A stretch of 64,000 nt of DNA, taken from NCBI GenBank assembly GCA_035638075.1, contig DASRAU010000003.1, positions 87,481-151,480 of the forward strand. The letters are read 5' to 3'. The notes under the pieces are model-generated. The model did no database searches and was not told the origin of the DNA. It saw nothing but the letters and a program-made list of their open reading frames with translations. Both the position numbers and the translations under genes were made by a program. The stretch is from DASRAU01 sp035638075. Lineage in GTDB: Bacteria > Acidobacteriota > Polarisedimenticolia > Gp22-AA2. Below, piece after piece: positions 43,379 to 51,901 of this stretch. Each line of letters begins with the position of its first letter. The first letter of the stretch is position 1.

Positions 43379-44290
43379 TCAAGGGCGGCGCGCTCGGCGG
43401 GAGAGGGCGTGCCGCAGCGCGTCTTCGATGCCGGGGTGCTGGAAGCGGTAGCCGGCCTGCTGCAGGCGCTCCGGGACGGCGCGCACGCTTTCGAGGAGGA
43501 GCGTGGACATGTCCCCGAGCGCCAGCCGCAGGGCGAGGGCGGGCAGCGGAATGACCGCGGGGCGCCGGAGCGCGCGCCCGAGCGCGGAGGTGAACTCGCG
43601 GCAGGTCAACGCCTGCGGCGAGACCACGTTGATCGGACCGCGCAGCGACTCGTCCTCCAGGGCGCGCGCCACGATCCCGACGGCGTCGTCGATCCCGATC
43701 CACGGCCAGTACTGCCGGCCCGAGCCGACCGGGCCGCCGATCCCGAGCCGGAACGGCGTGAGCATTTTGTGGAGCGCGCCGCCGCGCGCCGAGAGCACGA
43801 TGCCGAAACGGACCTGCGTCACCCGGATGGCGGCCGCGGCGGCCGGGGCGGACGCCTGCTCCCATTCGACGCACAGTCCGGGCAGGAAGCCGCGCCCCGG
43901 TGGGCTGCTCTCGCTGAGGACTTCGTCGCCGCGATCGCCGTAATAGCCGGTGGCCGAGGCCTGCACGAGGACGCGCGGCGGGCGCGGTGTCCCGGCCAGG
44001 GCGCGCGCAAGCAGGCCGGTCGGGCCGACACGGCTGTCGCGCAGGCGCCGTCTCTGCTCGTCGCTCCAGCGCCGCGCCGCGATGTTCTCGCCCGCGAGGT
44101 GCACGACCGCGTCGCATCCCGACAGGGCCGAAGCCTCGAGGCGGCCGCGCGCGGGATCCCACGGGATGTCGTCCGGGGCGGCGTGCCCACCGGGACGCAC
44201 CAGGCAGCGCACGCGGTGCCCGACCCCGCGCAGAAAGGGCACGAGCGCCGAGCCGACGAGTCCCGAGGCGCCGCTGACGACGACGATCAC
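43379..44290 (-). CDS. TIGR01777 family NAD(P)-dependent SDR (epimerase-like)
   Basis: A 303-residue extended-type SDR. It starts VVVSGASGLVGSALVPFLRG (nucleotide-binding GxxGxxG), has VVHLAGENIAARRWSDEQRR and QASATGYYGDRGDEVLSE (catalytic YxxxK-like region altered, as is normal in this family), and WIGIDDAVGIVARALED, followed by the C-terminal DUF1731-type helix pair (PLPALALRLALGDMSTLLLE). YfcH and SulA belong to this family; their reaction is not well established. The 48-base gap to the sigma gene and 22-base gap to the LuxR-type regulator suggest a loose leftward operon. Confidence 0.85.
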   Translation of the reverse strand: MIVVVSGASGLVGSALVPFLRGVGHRVRCLVRPGGHAAPDDIPWDPARGRLEASALSGCDAVVHLAGENIAARRWSDEQRRRLRDSRVGPTGLLARALAGTPRPPRVLVQASATGYYGDRGDEVLSESSPPGRGFLPGLCVEWEQASAPAAAAAIRVTQVRFGIVLSARGGALHKMLTPFRLGIGGPVGSGRQYWPWIGIDDAVGIVARALEDESLRGPINVVSPQALTCREFTSALGRALRRPAVIPLPALALRLALGDMSTLLLESVRAVPERLQQAGYRFQHPGIEDALRHALSRRARRP

Positions 44291-44312
44291 GCAGCGATGC
44301 TACATCGTCGGG

Positions 44313-44957
44313 CTAGCGGAGGTCGCGGCGTTCGTCGCCGACGAGACCCGCGCTGACGGCGAAGCGCACCAGCTCGGCGCGGCGGTGCAGGCCGAGCTTG
44401 CGCATGCCGTGCGCCCGGTGACACTCGGCGGTGCGGGCGCTGATGCCGAGCTGCCGGCCGGTCTCGGTGCTGCTCAGTCCCTCGGCCGCCATGCGCAGCA
44501 CCTCGCGCTCGCGCGTCGTCAGGCAGGCCAGCGCTTCGCGCACCTTGCGGGCATCGACCGGCGCGTCGCTGTTGTCGTCCGCTGCGGGCTCGCCGGCTTC
44601 CCCGAGTGGGCGCAGCGCCGCGACCAGATCGCGCGCGAAGGCCGGGGGCCGGCGCGTGTCGGCCGTCTCCCGGACCAGGTCCTCGAGGGCGTGATGCGGG
44701 AGCGAACAGAAGAAGATGTGGGTGCGTGGACTGGCCGCCTCGATTTCCCGCAGGAACAGCAGCCGGTTCAGCGCCGGCGGCTCGAGGGCGTAGACGAGCA
44801 GGTCAGGAGCGTGCCGCTGCGCCAGGAGCTTCGCCTCGTGTCGCGTCGCCGTGACGCCGAGCACCTCGAAGCCGCGCGCCCCGAGGAGGAGATCGCGCAG
44901 GGCGAGGCGCAGCGATTCCGACGACGCGACGATGAGGGTCCGGATCGATCGGTCCAC
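44313..44957 (-). CDS. LuxR-type regulator with degenerate receiver domain
   Basis: A 214-residue transcription factor. The C-terminal helix-turn-helix is clear: CLTTREREVLRMAAEGLSST ... LGISARTAECHRAHGMRKLGL. The N-terminal 120 residues have a receiver-like fold (TLIVASSESLRLALRDLLL, APDLLVYALEPPALNRLLFL) but lack the two acidic residues at the first strand end and the phospho-accepting aspartate, which is replaced in LLVYALEPP. It is therefore probably not controlled by phosphorylation. Start is GTG. It lies 125 bases from the receiver/histidine kinase pair and may act with them. Confidence 0.82.
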   Translation of the reverse strand: MDRSIRTLIVASSESLRLALRDLLLGARGFEVLGVTATRHEAKLLAQRHAPDLLVYALEPPALNRLLFLREIEAASPRTHIFFCSLPHHALEDLVRETADTRRPPAFARDLVAALRPLGEAGEPAADDNSDAPVDARKVREALACLTTREREVLRMAAEGLSSTETGRQLGISARTAECHRAHGMRKLGLHRRAELVRFAVSAGLVGDERRDLR

Positions 44958-45082
44958 GCGCTCCCTCCCAGGAACGGACCGCCTCGGGAAAGGTGGGCGA
45001 ATTGCGCCGGGACGTCAACCGGCAAACCTGCAGAGGGATCATCTCCGGACATTTTTCTGATGCAGCCGGGGTGATTTCGGGG

Positions 45083-45505
45083 TCAGACCTGCGGGAGCTT
45101 GCGGGGCATCACCTTCTCGTCGAGGGTGACGCGGCGGATCGAGTCGGCCAGGTCCTCGAAGGCGCTGCCCTTGACGAGGTAGCCGTTGGCGCCGGCATCG
45201 AAGACGCGCTGGATCATGCCGGGATCGTCGTACGAGGAGGAGATCAGGAAGCGCACGCCGGGATGGCGCCGCTTGGTCTCGCGCATCGCCTCCACCGGGT
45301 TGCGGCCCGGCATGGAGATGTCGAGCACCACGACCTCGGGAGCGTGCGTCTCGATGTGCTCCTCCAGCTTCTCCGCGCTGTCGGCCATCGCGACGATCTC
45401 GATCCCCTTCTCGTCCTTGAGCACCAGCTCGAACAGGCGGCGGATCTCGAGGTGGTCGTCGATGCACAGGACGCGGATGGGATCGCCGGCGGCCTTCTTC
45501 TTCAT
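45083..45505 (-). CDS. Single-domain response regulator (receiver only)
   Basis: A 140-residue stand-alone receiver. It has the acidic pair Asp16-Asp17 (RVLCIDDH), the phospho-acceptor Asp62 (VVVLDISMPG), Ser90 and Lys112 (GYLVKGS), all conserved. There is no output domain, so it should relay phosphate or bind a partner, as CheY-like proteins do; the DxxMPG and RVFDAGANGYLVKGS segments look like the NarL group. ATG 45505 overlaps the TGA of the hybrid histidine kinase by 4 bases, making the kinase its obvious donor. Longer in-frame starts would lie inside the kinase gene. Confidence 0.88.
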   Translation of the reverse strand: MKKKAAGDPIRVLCIDDHLEIRRLFELVLKDEKGIEIVAMADSAEKLEEHIETHAPEVVVLDISMPGRNPVEAMRETKRRHPGVRFLISSSYDDPGMIQRVFDAGANGYLVKGSAFEDLADSIRRVTLDEKVMPRKLPQV

Positions 45506-48138
45506 GCGTTCCTCTTGCGGTCGCCCCGCGCCGCTCCGGCCGTGCGCACGAACGCCGCCACGGCGGAGACCAGCTCCGCCGGCTCGACGGGCTTGGCGAT
45601 CTGGCCCTGGTAGCCGGCGCGCAGCGCGCGGATGCGATCCTCCTTGTGGGCGAAGGCGGTCACGGCGAGCGCCGGGGTGGGGTCCGCACGGTGCCGGACC
45701 TCCCGGATGAAGCCGTAGCCGTCCTTGCCGGGCATTCCGATGTCGCACAACACGATATCAGGTCGGGACCGTTCCAGCACACGCAGCGCCTCGTCCGCCG
45801 AGGAGGCGGTCAGCACCCTGGCGTGGCACCGCTCCAGCACGACCTTGAGCAGGTCGCGGGCATCCTCCTGGTCGTCCACGGCCAGCACCGTGACCCCTTC
45901 GAGATCGACCTCCTCCGGGAGCGTCGCCGTCGCCGCCGCGGCTTCCGCTTCCAGGATCCCCGGGGGATGGTGCCCGGCCGGCAGCGACGTCTCCTCGAGC
46001 GGCAGCCGGATGGTGAAGGTCGCGCCCCGGCCTTCGCCCTGGCTCTCGGCGCGCAGCGTGCCGCCGTGCAGATCGACCAGGTTCTTCGCGATGGCCAGCC
46101 CGAGGCCCAAGCCCCCGTGCTCGCGCGTCGTCGAGGAGTCGGCCTGCCGGAAGCGGTCGAACACGTACGGCAGGAACTTGGCGGAGATGCCGGCGCCGGT
46201 GTCGGCGACCGCGATCTCCGCCTGGCCGTCGATGGGCACGAGGCTCACCTGGATGCGCCCGCCCTTCGGCGTGAACTTCACCGCGTTGGAGAGCAGGTTC
46301 CAGAGCACCTGCTGGAGCCGCGAGGCGTCGGCCCGGACCGCCCCCGTGGAATGGTCGATCTCCGCCTGCAGGGCCACCAGCTTGGCGTCGGCGGCCGGCC
46401 GGATCGCTTCGATCGCCTGCGTCACCGCGTCGTCGAGCGGGACGTCGTGCAGGTCGAGCCGGATCTTCCCCGACATGATGCGGTTCATGTCGAGCAGGTC
46501 GGCGATGAGCGCCGCCTGCGCCCGGGCGTTGCGCGAGATGACGCCGATCGCCTCCGCCGTCATCGCCGGGTCGTCGGGACGCTTCTCGAGGATGCGCACC
46601 CACCCGAGGATGGCGTTCAGCGGCGTGCGCAGCTCGTGCGACAGCGTCGCGAGGAACTCGTCCTTCACCTGGCTCGCCCGCTCCGCTTCCTCGCGGGCCT
46701 GGCGCTCGCTCTGCAGCAGGCGCCCGCGCTCCAACTCGTGGTGGCGGCGATCGGTCAGGTCGAAGACGCTGAACAGCGCCCGCTGCCGCGACGCCTCGGA
46801 GGGGGGCAGCACCATGGAGAAGAAGACGTACAGGCGCTCGCCGGTCAGCGTGCGCACCGACGCCTCGGACTCGAACCGCGGCCGCCCCTCGGCGACGGCC
46901 GTGAGGATCCCGGCGAGGACCTTCGGCGACTCGGGCCACAGGGTGTCGGGCAGGTGCCCGAGGAGCTCCTCCCGGCCCCGCGCCTTGAACAGCGTCACGC
47001 TGGCCTCGTTGACGTCGAGCACCCGCACCAGGCCCAGCGCCCGCGGCACGAACTCGGGGTGCTCCGCGAAGTAGGCCGGCAGATCCGTGACGCCGCTGCG
47101 CTTCAGGTCGTCGAGGGCCGCGACCACCCCGGAGAAATCCTCCTCCCACAGCGACACGGCGATGTTCTCGAAGATGCTGCGGAAGCGGCGATCGACCAGG
47201 CGGGCGTCGCGCTCCTGCTCGGCGACGCGCGCCACCTGGCGGCTGACGGCCCGGGCGCTCCACCACAGGAGCCCGAGCAGCAGGCCGATCTCGAAGACGG
47301 TCCGCAGCGCGACGCCGAAGGAGAGGTCGTAGATGCCGAGGCGGCTGCCGAGCAGCCCCAGGGAGCCGAGCGCGATCGGCAGCAGGACCAGCAGCGGGGC
47401 GGCGCGGCGGACCAGGACGCCCGCCGGTCCGGCATCGGTCAGCCAGGTCACGGGCGTTCGCTCGCGCAGGTTGAGCAGGAGCGCCAGGGACGATGCCATG
47501 ACGAAGGTGCTGGTCTGGAACGCGATGACGGTCAGGCGCGGCAGGGTGTACAGGACGTTCGAGTCGAACAGGTACCCGATGAGCGACAGGAGCGAGATGC
47601 CCATCGTCAGCGCCGCGAGAGAGGGGGCCGCGGCGCGCCCGCGCCCGCCGCGCGCCGCGAGCAGAAGGGCCGTGCCGAGGAGCGTGGACGAGAGCGCCCC
47701 CGGCGGCCCCATGCGTCCGGGGAAGATGACGCCGACCCGACCCCACTCGCGCCCGAAGAGAAAAAGCCCGTCGATGCCGAAGTCGAGCCGCGCGATCCAC
47801 TCGAGCAGGGTGAGTCCGCCGATGAGGATGACGGCGGCGGCGAAGACCTGCGCCCCGCGGGGCCGGTGGAGCGCGAGCAGGATCAGCCCGGCGCCGGCGC
47901 AGGCCATCGCGAGCGCCGTGTTCGGCTGGATGGAGACGCCGCTGTCGATCCAGTCGGTCAGCCGGCGCAGGTCGAAAGCCCAGCCGGCGAAGGAGGTCAG
48001 CCCGCCGAGAAGCGCGTAGGCGGCCAGGCCGCACGCCACGCTGCGCAGGCGCCGATCGAGGCGCGCCGACACCTCTCCCGTCGCATCGGCCGTCGCGTGT
48101 CGGGTGTCGACTGCGGCTGGCATCCCAGGACCTCGCAT
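45502..48138 (-). CDS. Hybrid sensor histidine kinase with polytopic membrane domain, PAS and receiver
   Basis: An 878-residue membrane kinase. The N-terminus has about eight hydrophobic helices (residues 30-300). A PAS-like region follows (about 320-470, RFRSIFENIAVSLWEEDFSG). HisKA has FLATLSHELRTPLNAILGWV with the phospho-histidine near residue 500. HATPase_c (about 610-725) has LLSNAVKFTPKGG, ADTGAGIS and GLGLGLAIAKNLVDLHGG. The C-terminal receiver has VLAVDDQEDARD and IVLCDIGMPGKDG with the acceptor near residue 797. The membrane part probably senses a signal in or across the membrane. It is coupled to the receiver gene downstream by ATGA overlap. Start is ATG 48138, with ATG 48123 as alternative. 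Confidence 0.9.
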   Translation of the reverse strand: MRGPGMPAAVDTRHATADATGEVSARLDRRLRSVACGLAAYALLGGLTSFAGWAFDLRRLTDWIDSGVSIQPNTALAMACAGAGLILLALHRPRGAQVFAAAVILIGGLTLLEWIARLDFGIDGLFLFGREWGRVGVIFPGRMGPPGALSSTLLGTALLLAARGGRGRAAAPSLAALTMGISLLSLIGYLFDSNVLYTLPRLTVIAFQTSTFVMASSLALLLNLRERTPVTWLTDAGPAGVLVRRAAPLLVLLPIALGSLGLLGSRLGIYDLSFGVALRTVFEIGLLLGLLWWSARAVSRQVARVAEQERDARLVDRRFRSIFENIAVSLWEEDFSGVVAALDDLKRSGVTDLPAYFAEHPEFVPRALGLVRVLDVNEASVTLFKARGREELLGHLPDTLWPESPKVLAGILTAVAEGRPRFESEASVRTLTGERLYVFFSMVLPPSEASRQRALFSVFDLTDRRHHELERGRLLQSERQAREEAERASQVKDEFLATLSHELRTPLNAILGWVRILEKRPDDPAMTAEAIGVISRNARAQAALIADLLDMNRIMSGKIRLDLHDVPLDDAVTQAIEAIRPAADAKLVALQAEIDHSTGAVRADASRLQQVLWNLLSNAVKFTPKGGRIQVSLVPIDGQAEIAVADTGAGISAKFLPYVFDRFRQADSSTTREHGGLGLGLAIAKNLVDLHGGTLRAESQGEGRGATFTIRLPLEETSLPAGHHPPGILEAEAAAATATLPEEVDLEGVTVLAVDDQEDARDLLKVVLERCHARVLTASSADEALRVLERSRPDIVLCDIGMPGKDGYGFIREVRHRADPTPALAVTAFAHKEDRIRALRAGYQGQIAKPVEPAELVSAVAAFVRTAGAARGDRKRNA

Positions 48139-48231
48139 GCCTTCGGGAATCTGCGGTTCATGTTAGCAGTAGAATCTCCGTCCGGCGGGGTCCCGGCCCT
48201 CTTTCCCCGGCCGCGCCCGATCCCGCTTCCC

Positions 48232-48318
48232 GCCGGGGTGGCGAAACTGGTAAACGCAGGGGACTTAAAATCCCCTGGCCTTCGGGCCATCCGGGTTCGA
48301 GTCCCGGCCCCGGCACCA
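48232..48318 (+). tRNA. tRNA-Leu (anticodon UAA)
   Basis: An 87-base tRNA with encoded CCA end. The acceptor arms are GCCGGGG (48232-48238) and CCCCGGC (48308-48314). The anticodon stem GGGGA/TCCCC flanks the loop CTTAAAA, anticodon TAA. The long variable arm TGGCC-TTCG-GGCCA marks it as class II, and the T-arm CCGGG-TTCGAGT-CCCGG is perfect. It has no intron. It lies between the histidine kinase and a small membrane protein. Confidence 0.97.
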
Positions 48319-48361
48319 ACGTCTTCCAGAGGTCAAATCTCCGCGACCTGGGGAATCGCGC

Positions 48362-48715
48362 ATGAGCTCGATCATCGAGGTCGTGGTCAAAGGGCTTGCG
48401 GTCGTCGGCGCGATCATCGCCATGCTGGGCGTCCTGGTCTACGCATGGACCCTGTTCGTCTTTGCGGAGGACGCGCCGGACGCGTTGCAGACGAGGTTCG
48501 GCGCGGTGCTGCTCGCCCTCGTCGTGGTGGGCGCCTTCGGCTGGGCTGTTCATGTTTTTCTGAATCCAAAACCAGCCGAAGCGGGGCCGGCGCAAGGTGG
48601 CGAGCGCTCCGATCGGAGAACCTGTGCGACGTGCGGCAAGGTGTTCCAGGACAAGGACTACCTGAATGAGGCGGTGCCGGAGCGCTACACGTGCACCAGG
48701 TGCGGGGTCGTATGA
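48362..48715 (+). CDS. Small membrane protein with C-terminal zinc ribbon
   Basis: A 117-residue protein, ATG 48362, 43 bases after the tRNA. Two membrane helices (LAVVGAIIAMLGVLVYAWTL and LLALVVVGAFGWAVHVFL) precede a cytoplasmic zinc-ribbon-like tail: CATCGKVF ... YTCTRCGVV, with two CxxC pairs about 25 residues apart. The function is not recognised. The following region to 48863 contains nothing convincing. Confidence 0.65.
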   Translation: MSSIIEVVVKGLAVVGAIIAMLGVLVYAWTLFVFAEDAPDALQTRFGAVLLALVVVGAFGWAVHVFLNPKPAEAGPAQGGERSDRRTCATCGKVFQDKDYLNEAVPERYTCTRCGVV

Positions 48716-48863
48716 ACGTCAGGACGATCTCGAGTGATTGCCTGGCTCGCGGCGAACACGACTTTTCTTGGGATGGTCTCGACGACGCGACCCTCAGAGC
48801 CGGCCAGCGCGCTTGTCGGTCTCGGCCATCCCTCTGTGACACACTCTCCTGCCTGTCCGGTGG

Positions 48864-49172
48864 GTGTCCAGCGTGGACGGGATCGAAAGGGATCTGCTCT
48901 TCGGAGCGCTCGCGCTCCGGCAGCGGCTGATCGACGAAGCCGGGCTGAAGGCGGCCGTCGCGGCCTGGCGGGCGGATCCCTCCCGCAGCCTGCCCGATCA
49001 CCTCGAGGCCGGCGGACACATCGATGCCCCCGGCCGGAAATCCGTCGACGCTCTCGTCGCGAGCCTCTCGAGAAGTGTGCACGACCTGTCCACAAGTCCA
49101 GCGGCGGACCGCGTGCCCGGCGAGACGTTCGGTGCTGTGACCTCGACCGGAGCCCGCTTCGATATTGACTGA
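48864..49172 (+). CDS. Fragment resembling the N-terminal region of planctomycete-type kinases (possible remnant)
   Basis: A 102-residue frame starting at GTG 48864 or 48873. RDLLFGALALRQRLIDEAGL, AAWRADPSRSLPDHLEAGG and DALVASLSRSVHDL closely follow the pattern at the start of many large planctomycete and acidobacterial Ser/Thr kinases (LLFGxLALQ..FID...L..A...W..DKSRPLG..L...G.L). The frame ends just where such proteins would continue to the kinase domain, and none follows. It is most simply the remnant of a deleted kinase gene; a free-standing regulatory fragment is the alternative. Upstream ribosome binding signals are poor. Confidence 0.5.
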   Translation: MSSVDGIERDLLFGALALRQRLIDEAGLKAAVAAWRADPSRSLPDHLEAGGHIDAPGRKSVDALVASLSRSVHDLSTSPAADRVPGETFGAVTSTGARFDID

Positions 49173-49179
49173 TGCTCAC

Positions 49180-49221
49180 GATTCCATCTGGGCTCGATTC
49201 ATGGAATCATCAGGATTCCAT
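49180..49221. promoter_or_regulatory. Three GATTCCAT units upstream of the ABM gene
   Basis: GATTCCAT (49180-49187), its exact inverse ATGGAATC (49201-49208) and GATTCCAT again (49214-49221) lie within 42 bases, ending 17 bases before the next start codon. The middle unit is also part of the palindrome GATTC-ATG-GAATC (49196-49208). This spacing suits an operator for a dimeric regulator. Confidence 0.5.
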
Positions 49222-49238
49222 CAGCATGGAGGGAACCC

Positions 49239-49580
49239 GTGACCTCGACGTCGAGCCGCATCACTGTCGTCGCTCGCGTGCACGCGAAGGACGGCAGGGA
49301 GAAGGAAGTCCTGGACCAGCTGGTTGCGCTCCTGGAGCCCACTCGTCAAGAGGAAGGCTGCCTGCGCTACGATCTGCACACCCCTCTCGAAGCGCCCGGC
49401 CAGTTCCTGTTCTACGAGACTTGGGAGAGCCGGGAACACCTGGAGCACCACGCCCGATCGCCCCACATCCAGGCCTTTCGGGCGAGAAGCGCCGGCCTGC
49501 TGGCCGTGCCGACCGAGATCACCATCTGGAAGCGGCTGGACGACTCTATGTTGTGCGAAGGGGTGGGGCAATCTCGCTGA
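49239..49580 (+). CDS. Antibiotic biosynthesis monooxygenase (ABM) domain protein
   Basis: A 113-residue ferredoxin-like protein of the ABM/YgiN family. ITVVARVHAKDGREKEVLDQ, the conserved EEGCLRYDLHT and FLFYETWESREHLEHHARSP are in the expected order, and length fits. Family members include quinol monooxygenases and enzymes that act on electrophilic or aromatic compounds without cofactors; many are small stress proteins. The GTG start follows GGAGGGAA. It is an isolated gene with its own repeated upstream element, so no antibiotic pathway is implied. Confidence 0.85.
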   Translation: MTSTSSRITVVARVHAKDGREKEVLDQLVALLEPTRQEEGCLRYDLHTPLEAPGQFLFYETWESREHLEHHARSPHIQAFRARSAGLLAVPTEITIWKRLDDSMLCEGVGQSR

Positions 49581-49634
49581 GGTGGTGACGGGAATAGCGA
49601 AGCCGGTGATCGTGCGACTCAGGGCCCCGCACCG

Positions 49635-50750
49635 TCATTGGGGATCGGTCGGCTTTCGAAGCTCGTTCCCGAACTCGAGAACCTCCGGCTGCGGCCGCTC
49701 GAGCCGTCGCTCTTTGGCTCGCTTCCAGCTGAACAGAGCAGCGAGAATCGTCCATGGGAACCAACTCCCAACGAGCGAGAAGAGACCTACCGTCGGCATC
49801 GTGACGATGTGATAGACGATCAGGAGGAACAAGGAACAGCCGAATGCCGCTTCCGGATTCCGTCTTGACCAGAGAGCCAGCGCGGCAAGCACGGCGCCGG
49901 TGAAGAAGCAGAGCACCCCCATCGGCACCGCGGTCTGAATGTGGGAGGACTGCAGGAAGAGATCCAGGGTCACCGACAGGAAGAGATTCATGGCCGCCGA
50001 GATGAACAGGAAGAAACGCGCAATCCTGTAGGCGCGCTCGTCCCGCAGGTCTTGGGCGAGCCGCGATTCATCGCCTGAGGTGCCGGCCTCCGTCGTCGGT
50101 GAGGCCGACGATTCCTGCCGGTCAGGCACGGCGTCATCCGACGCTTCGGCGTCGCCGACATCCTCGATCGCCCGGCGCGCAGCCCCGATGTCCGCTTCGG
50201 CCACGAAAAACAGCGTCTCGGCCAGCGGTCCTACCGCCACCACCGGGTACTGCGTGAGCCGGCTTGTCGTATACCGGATGCCCCGATCGTCCAGGGCAGC
50301 TCGGTAAATCCCCGCCTCGAACTCGTTCGCCGCCCGCGCGATCAGCACGCTGTCGCCGAAGGCATCCGCCAGCCGATCACGAGCCCACTCGAGTTGCAGA
50401 TCGGCAATGTAGAAGCTCGTGCTGGGCACCGGAGACCCATCTCCTGCGGGTTTCTGCTCCTCGCGAAAGCAGAAATAAGGCACGCCCAGCTCCTCGAGAC
50501 GGTTGCGCTGGTGGCTCTGCTCGTGCTCGTCCGTGGTGGTGCACAGCAAATCCAGCGACGACATGTCCGGCAAGGAGGCGTCAGGTTTCCGAAGAGAGCC
50601 CTCGAATTCCGCGAGGATCCTCTCTCTGGAGACGAGCGCCTCTCCGCAATCCGGGCATCGGCCTTCTATCTCACCGGTCCAGGAGGCTCCGCAGCCAAAA
50701 CAGAGATTGATTGCGGTGGGATCGGACATGTCCATGCGAGCGCAGGCCAC
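49635..50750 (-). CDS. Membrane protein with zinc ribbon and DUF2007-like domain
   Basis: A 371-residue protein. An N-terminal zinc ribbon (CFGCGAS ... CPDCGEAL) is followed by two related alpha/beta units; the second, VLIARAANEFEAGIYRAALDDRGI, resembles DUF2007 putative signal-transducing domains, with YPVVAVGPLAETLFFVAEAD after it. An acidic linker leads to four membrane helices (FFLFISAAMNLFLSVTL, AVPMGVLCFFTGAVLAALAL, FLLIVYHIVTMPTVGLF, WFPWTILAALFSW). The start is uncertain: GTG 50750 has a G-rich site too close, ATG 50735 or 50729 are alternatives. Function unknown. Confidence 0.65.
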   Translation of the reverse strand: MACARMDMSDPTAINLCFGCGASWTGEIEGRCPDCGEALVSRERILAEFEGSLRKPDASLPDMSSLDLLCTTTDEHEQSHQRNRLEELGVPYFCFREEQKPAGDGSPVPSTSFYIADLQLEWARDRLADAFGDSVLIARAANEFEAGIYRAALDDRGIRYTTSRLTQYPVVAVGPLAETLFFVAEADIGAARRAIEDVGDAEASDDAVPDRQESSASPTTEAGTSGDESRLAQDLRDERAYRIARFFLFISAAMNLFLSVTLDLFLQSSHIQTAVPMGVLCFFTGAVLAALALWSRRNPEAAFGCSLFLLIVYHIVTMPTVGLFSLVGSWFPWTILAALFSWKRAKERRLERPQPEVLEFGNELRKPTDPQ

Positions 50751-50855
50751 AACCTCCCCCCTTTCTTTGGATGGGATGTTTCAGGATGGTTCCACACCCA
50801 CTTCAGCCGGCGCAAGTCGACACGGGCGTTGGGAAGAAGGGGAAGGGGGGGAGTG

Positions 50856-50891
50856 ACCCTCCCAGAGACGAAGCATTGCCCCTGGGAGGGT
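50856..50891. terminator. 10-bp hairpin between leftward genes
   Basis: ACCCTCCCAG (50856-50865) and CTGGGAGGGT (50882-50891) are exact complements around a 16-base loop, 36 bases beyond the stop of the secreted gene at 50927. Position suits a terminator for that gene, though no T-run follows on the minus strand. Confidence 0.4.
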
Positions 50892-50926
50892 TCTGATCGA
50901 GGAAGGTCGCGCCAACTAATCAGTGG

Positions 50927-51901
50927 TCAAGGACAGATCGGGTCGGTGTGGATGACGAGTTGGTCGAGGTTGAGGTTGCTCAGGCCGGTATCGGTGGACA
51001 CCGTGTCCCATGCGGCGATGTCGATCTCGTCGTCGTCGGTCGAGCTGCCGAAGGAATAGCAGGCGGACGACGACTCGCTATCGCTGACGATGGCGCCCGA
51101 GATGTTCTGGAACGGGCCCGAGTTTCCCAGCCGGTAGCCGAACTGGTAGGTGTCGTTGCCGTTTCCGAGCGAGCGCCAGCCGGTGATGCAGAGGGTGTGG
51201 TTGCCCTGCACGACGTAGGGGAAGGCCCAGGTCGCGGTCAACCTCGCCTTGCCCGACACGGTCGTCTCCTGGATCGCCTCCTCATTTCCGTCCTGCGCGC
51301 AGAGATTCCCGAGACTTCCGGAAATCACCTGACCCGGGCTGACCGACTGGGTGTTCGCGCAGAAATCGGTGGGCGTTGTCGTGATTTCGAGCCAATCGAG
51401 GTGCACCTGGTCCTGCTGGCTGTCACTGGATGGGGTGGTATCCGTGATCGTCAGGTCGAGCCCACCGTTCGCCTCGAATGTCCCCATCGAGGCCGACCCG
51501 GTCGCCGGGTCACACACGTTGATAACGGCACCCGAGATCGTGGTGATTGGCGTGCCGCCCTGAGTCGGAGTCCAGCCGAACTGGAAGTCGTCGTTCGAGT
51601 TGCAGCCTCTCCATCCGTTGTAGGTCAGCGTCAGTGTCCCGGCGGCGACACTGTTGAAATTCCATCTCCGCTGGAGCTTGTAGCTGCCGCTGCTGCTCGC
51701 TTCCTGAAGGCACTCCTCGACGCTGTTCAGGGAGGGAGTATCGCTGTAGCTTCCGCCGCAGATCGTGCCGATCGGTGTCGGCGAGGTCGCGTCGGCGCTT
51801 GCGTGCGCCGTGCACGTCGTGGCGAAGGTGCTCTCGCTGGCGCACGGAATCGCGACGAGCATGACGATGGCCAGGAACAGGACGGTCCGCTTCTGAGACA
51901 T
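50927..51901 (-). CDS. Secreted protein made of two related beta-rich modules
   Basis: A 324-residue exported protein. ATG 51901 follows GGGAGGG; the signal peptide (RTVLFLAIVMLVAIPCASES) ends near TFATTC. Two halves share a pattern: both have a GTICGG/GNLCAQ turn, an EECLQEA/EEAIQET segment, LTLTYNGWRG/LCITGWRSLG, DDFQFGWTP/DTYQFGYRL, a SGAVIN/SGAIVS strand with a cysteine, and an ending HLDWLEITT/NLDQLVIHT. This indicates an internal duplication of about 140 residues. Each half looks like a carbohydrate- or surface-binding beta sandwich. No enzyme motif; family not recognised. Confidence 0.7.
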   Translation of the reverse strand: MSQKRTVLFLAIVMLVAIPCASESTFATTCTAHASADATSPTPIGTICGGSYSDTPSLNSVEECLQEASSSGSYKLQRRWNFNSVAAGTLTLTYNGWRGCNSNDDFQFGWTPTQGGTPITTISGAVINVCDPATGSASMGTFEANGGLDLTITDTTPSSDSQQDQVHLDWLEITTTPTDFCANTQSVSPGQVISGSLGNLCAQDGNEEAIQETTVSGKARLTATWAFPYVVQGNHTLCITGWRSLGNGNDTYQFGYRLGNSGPFQNISGAIVSDSESSSACYSFGSSTDDDEIDIAAWDTVSTDTGLSNLNLDQLVIHTDPICP

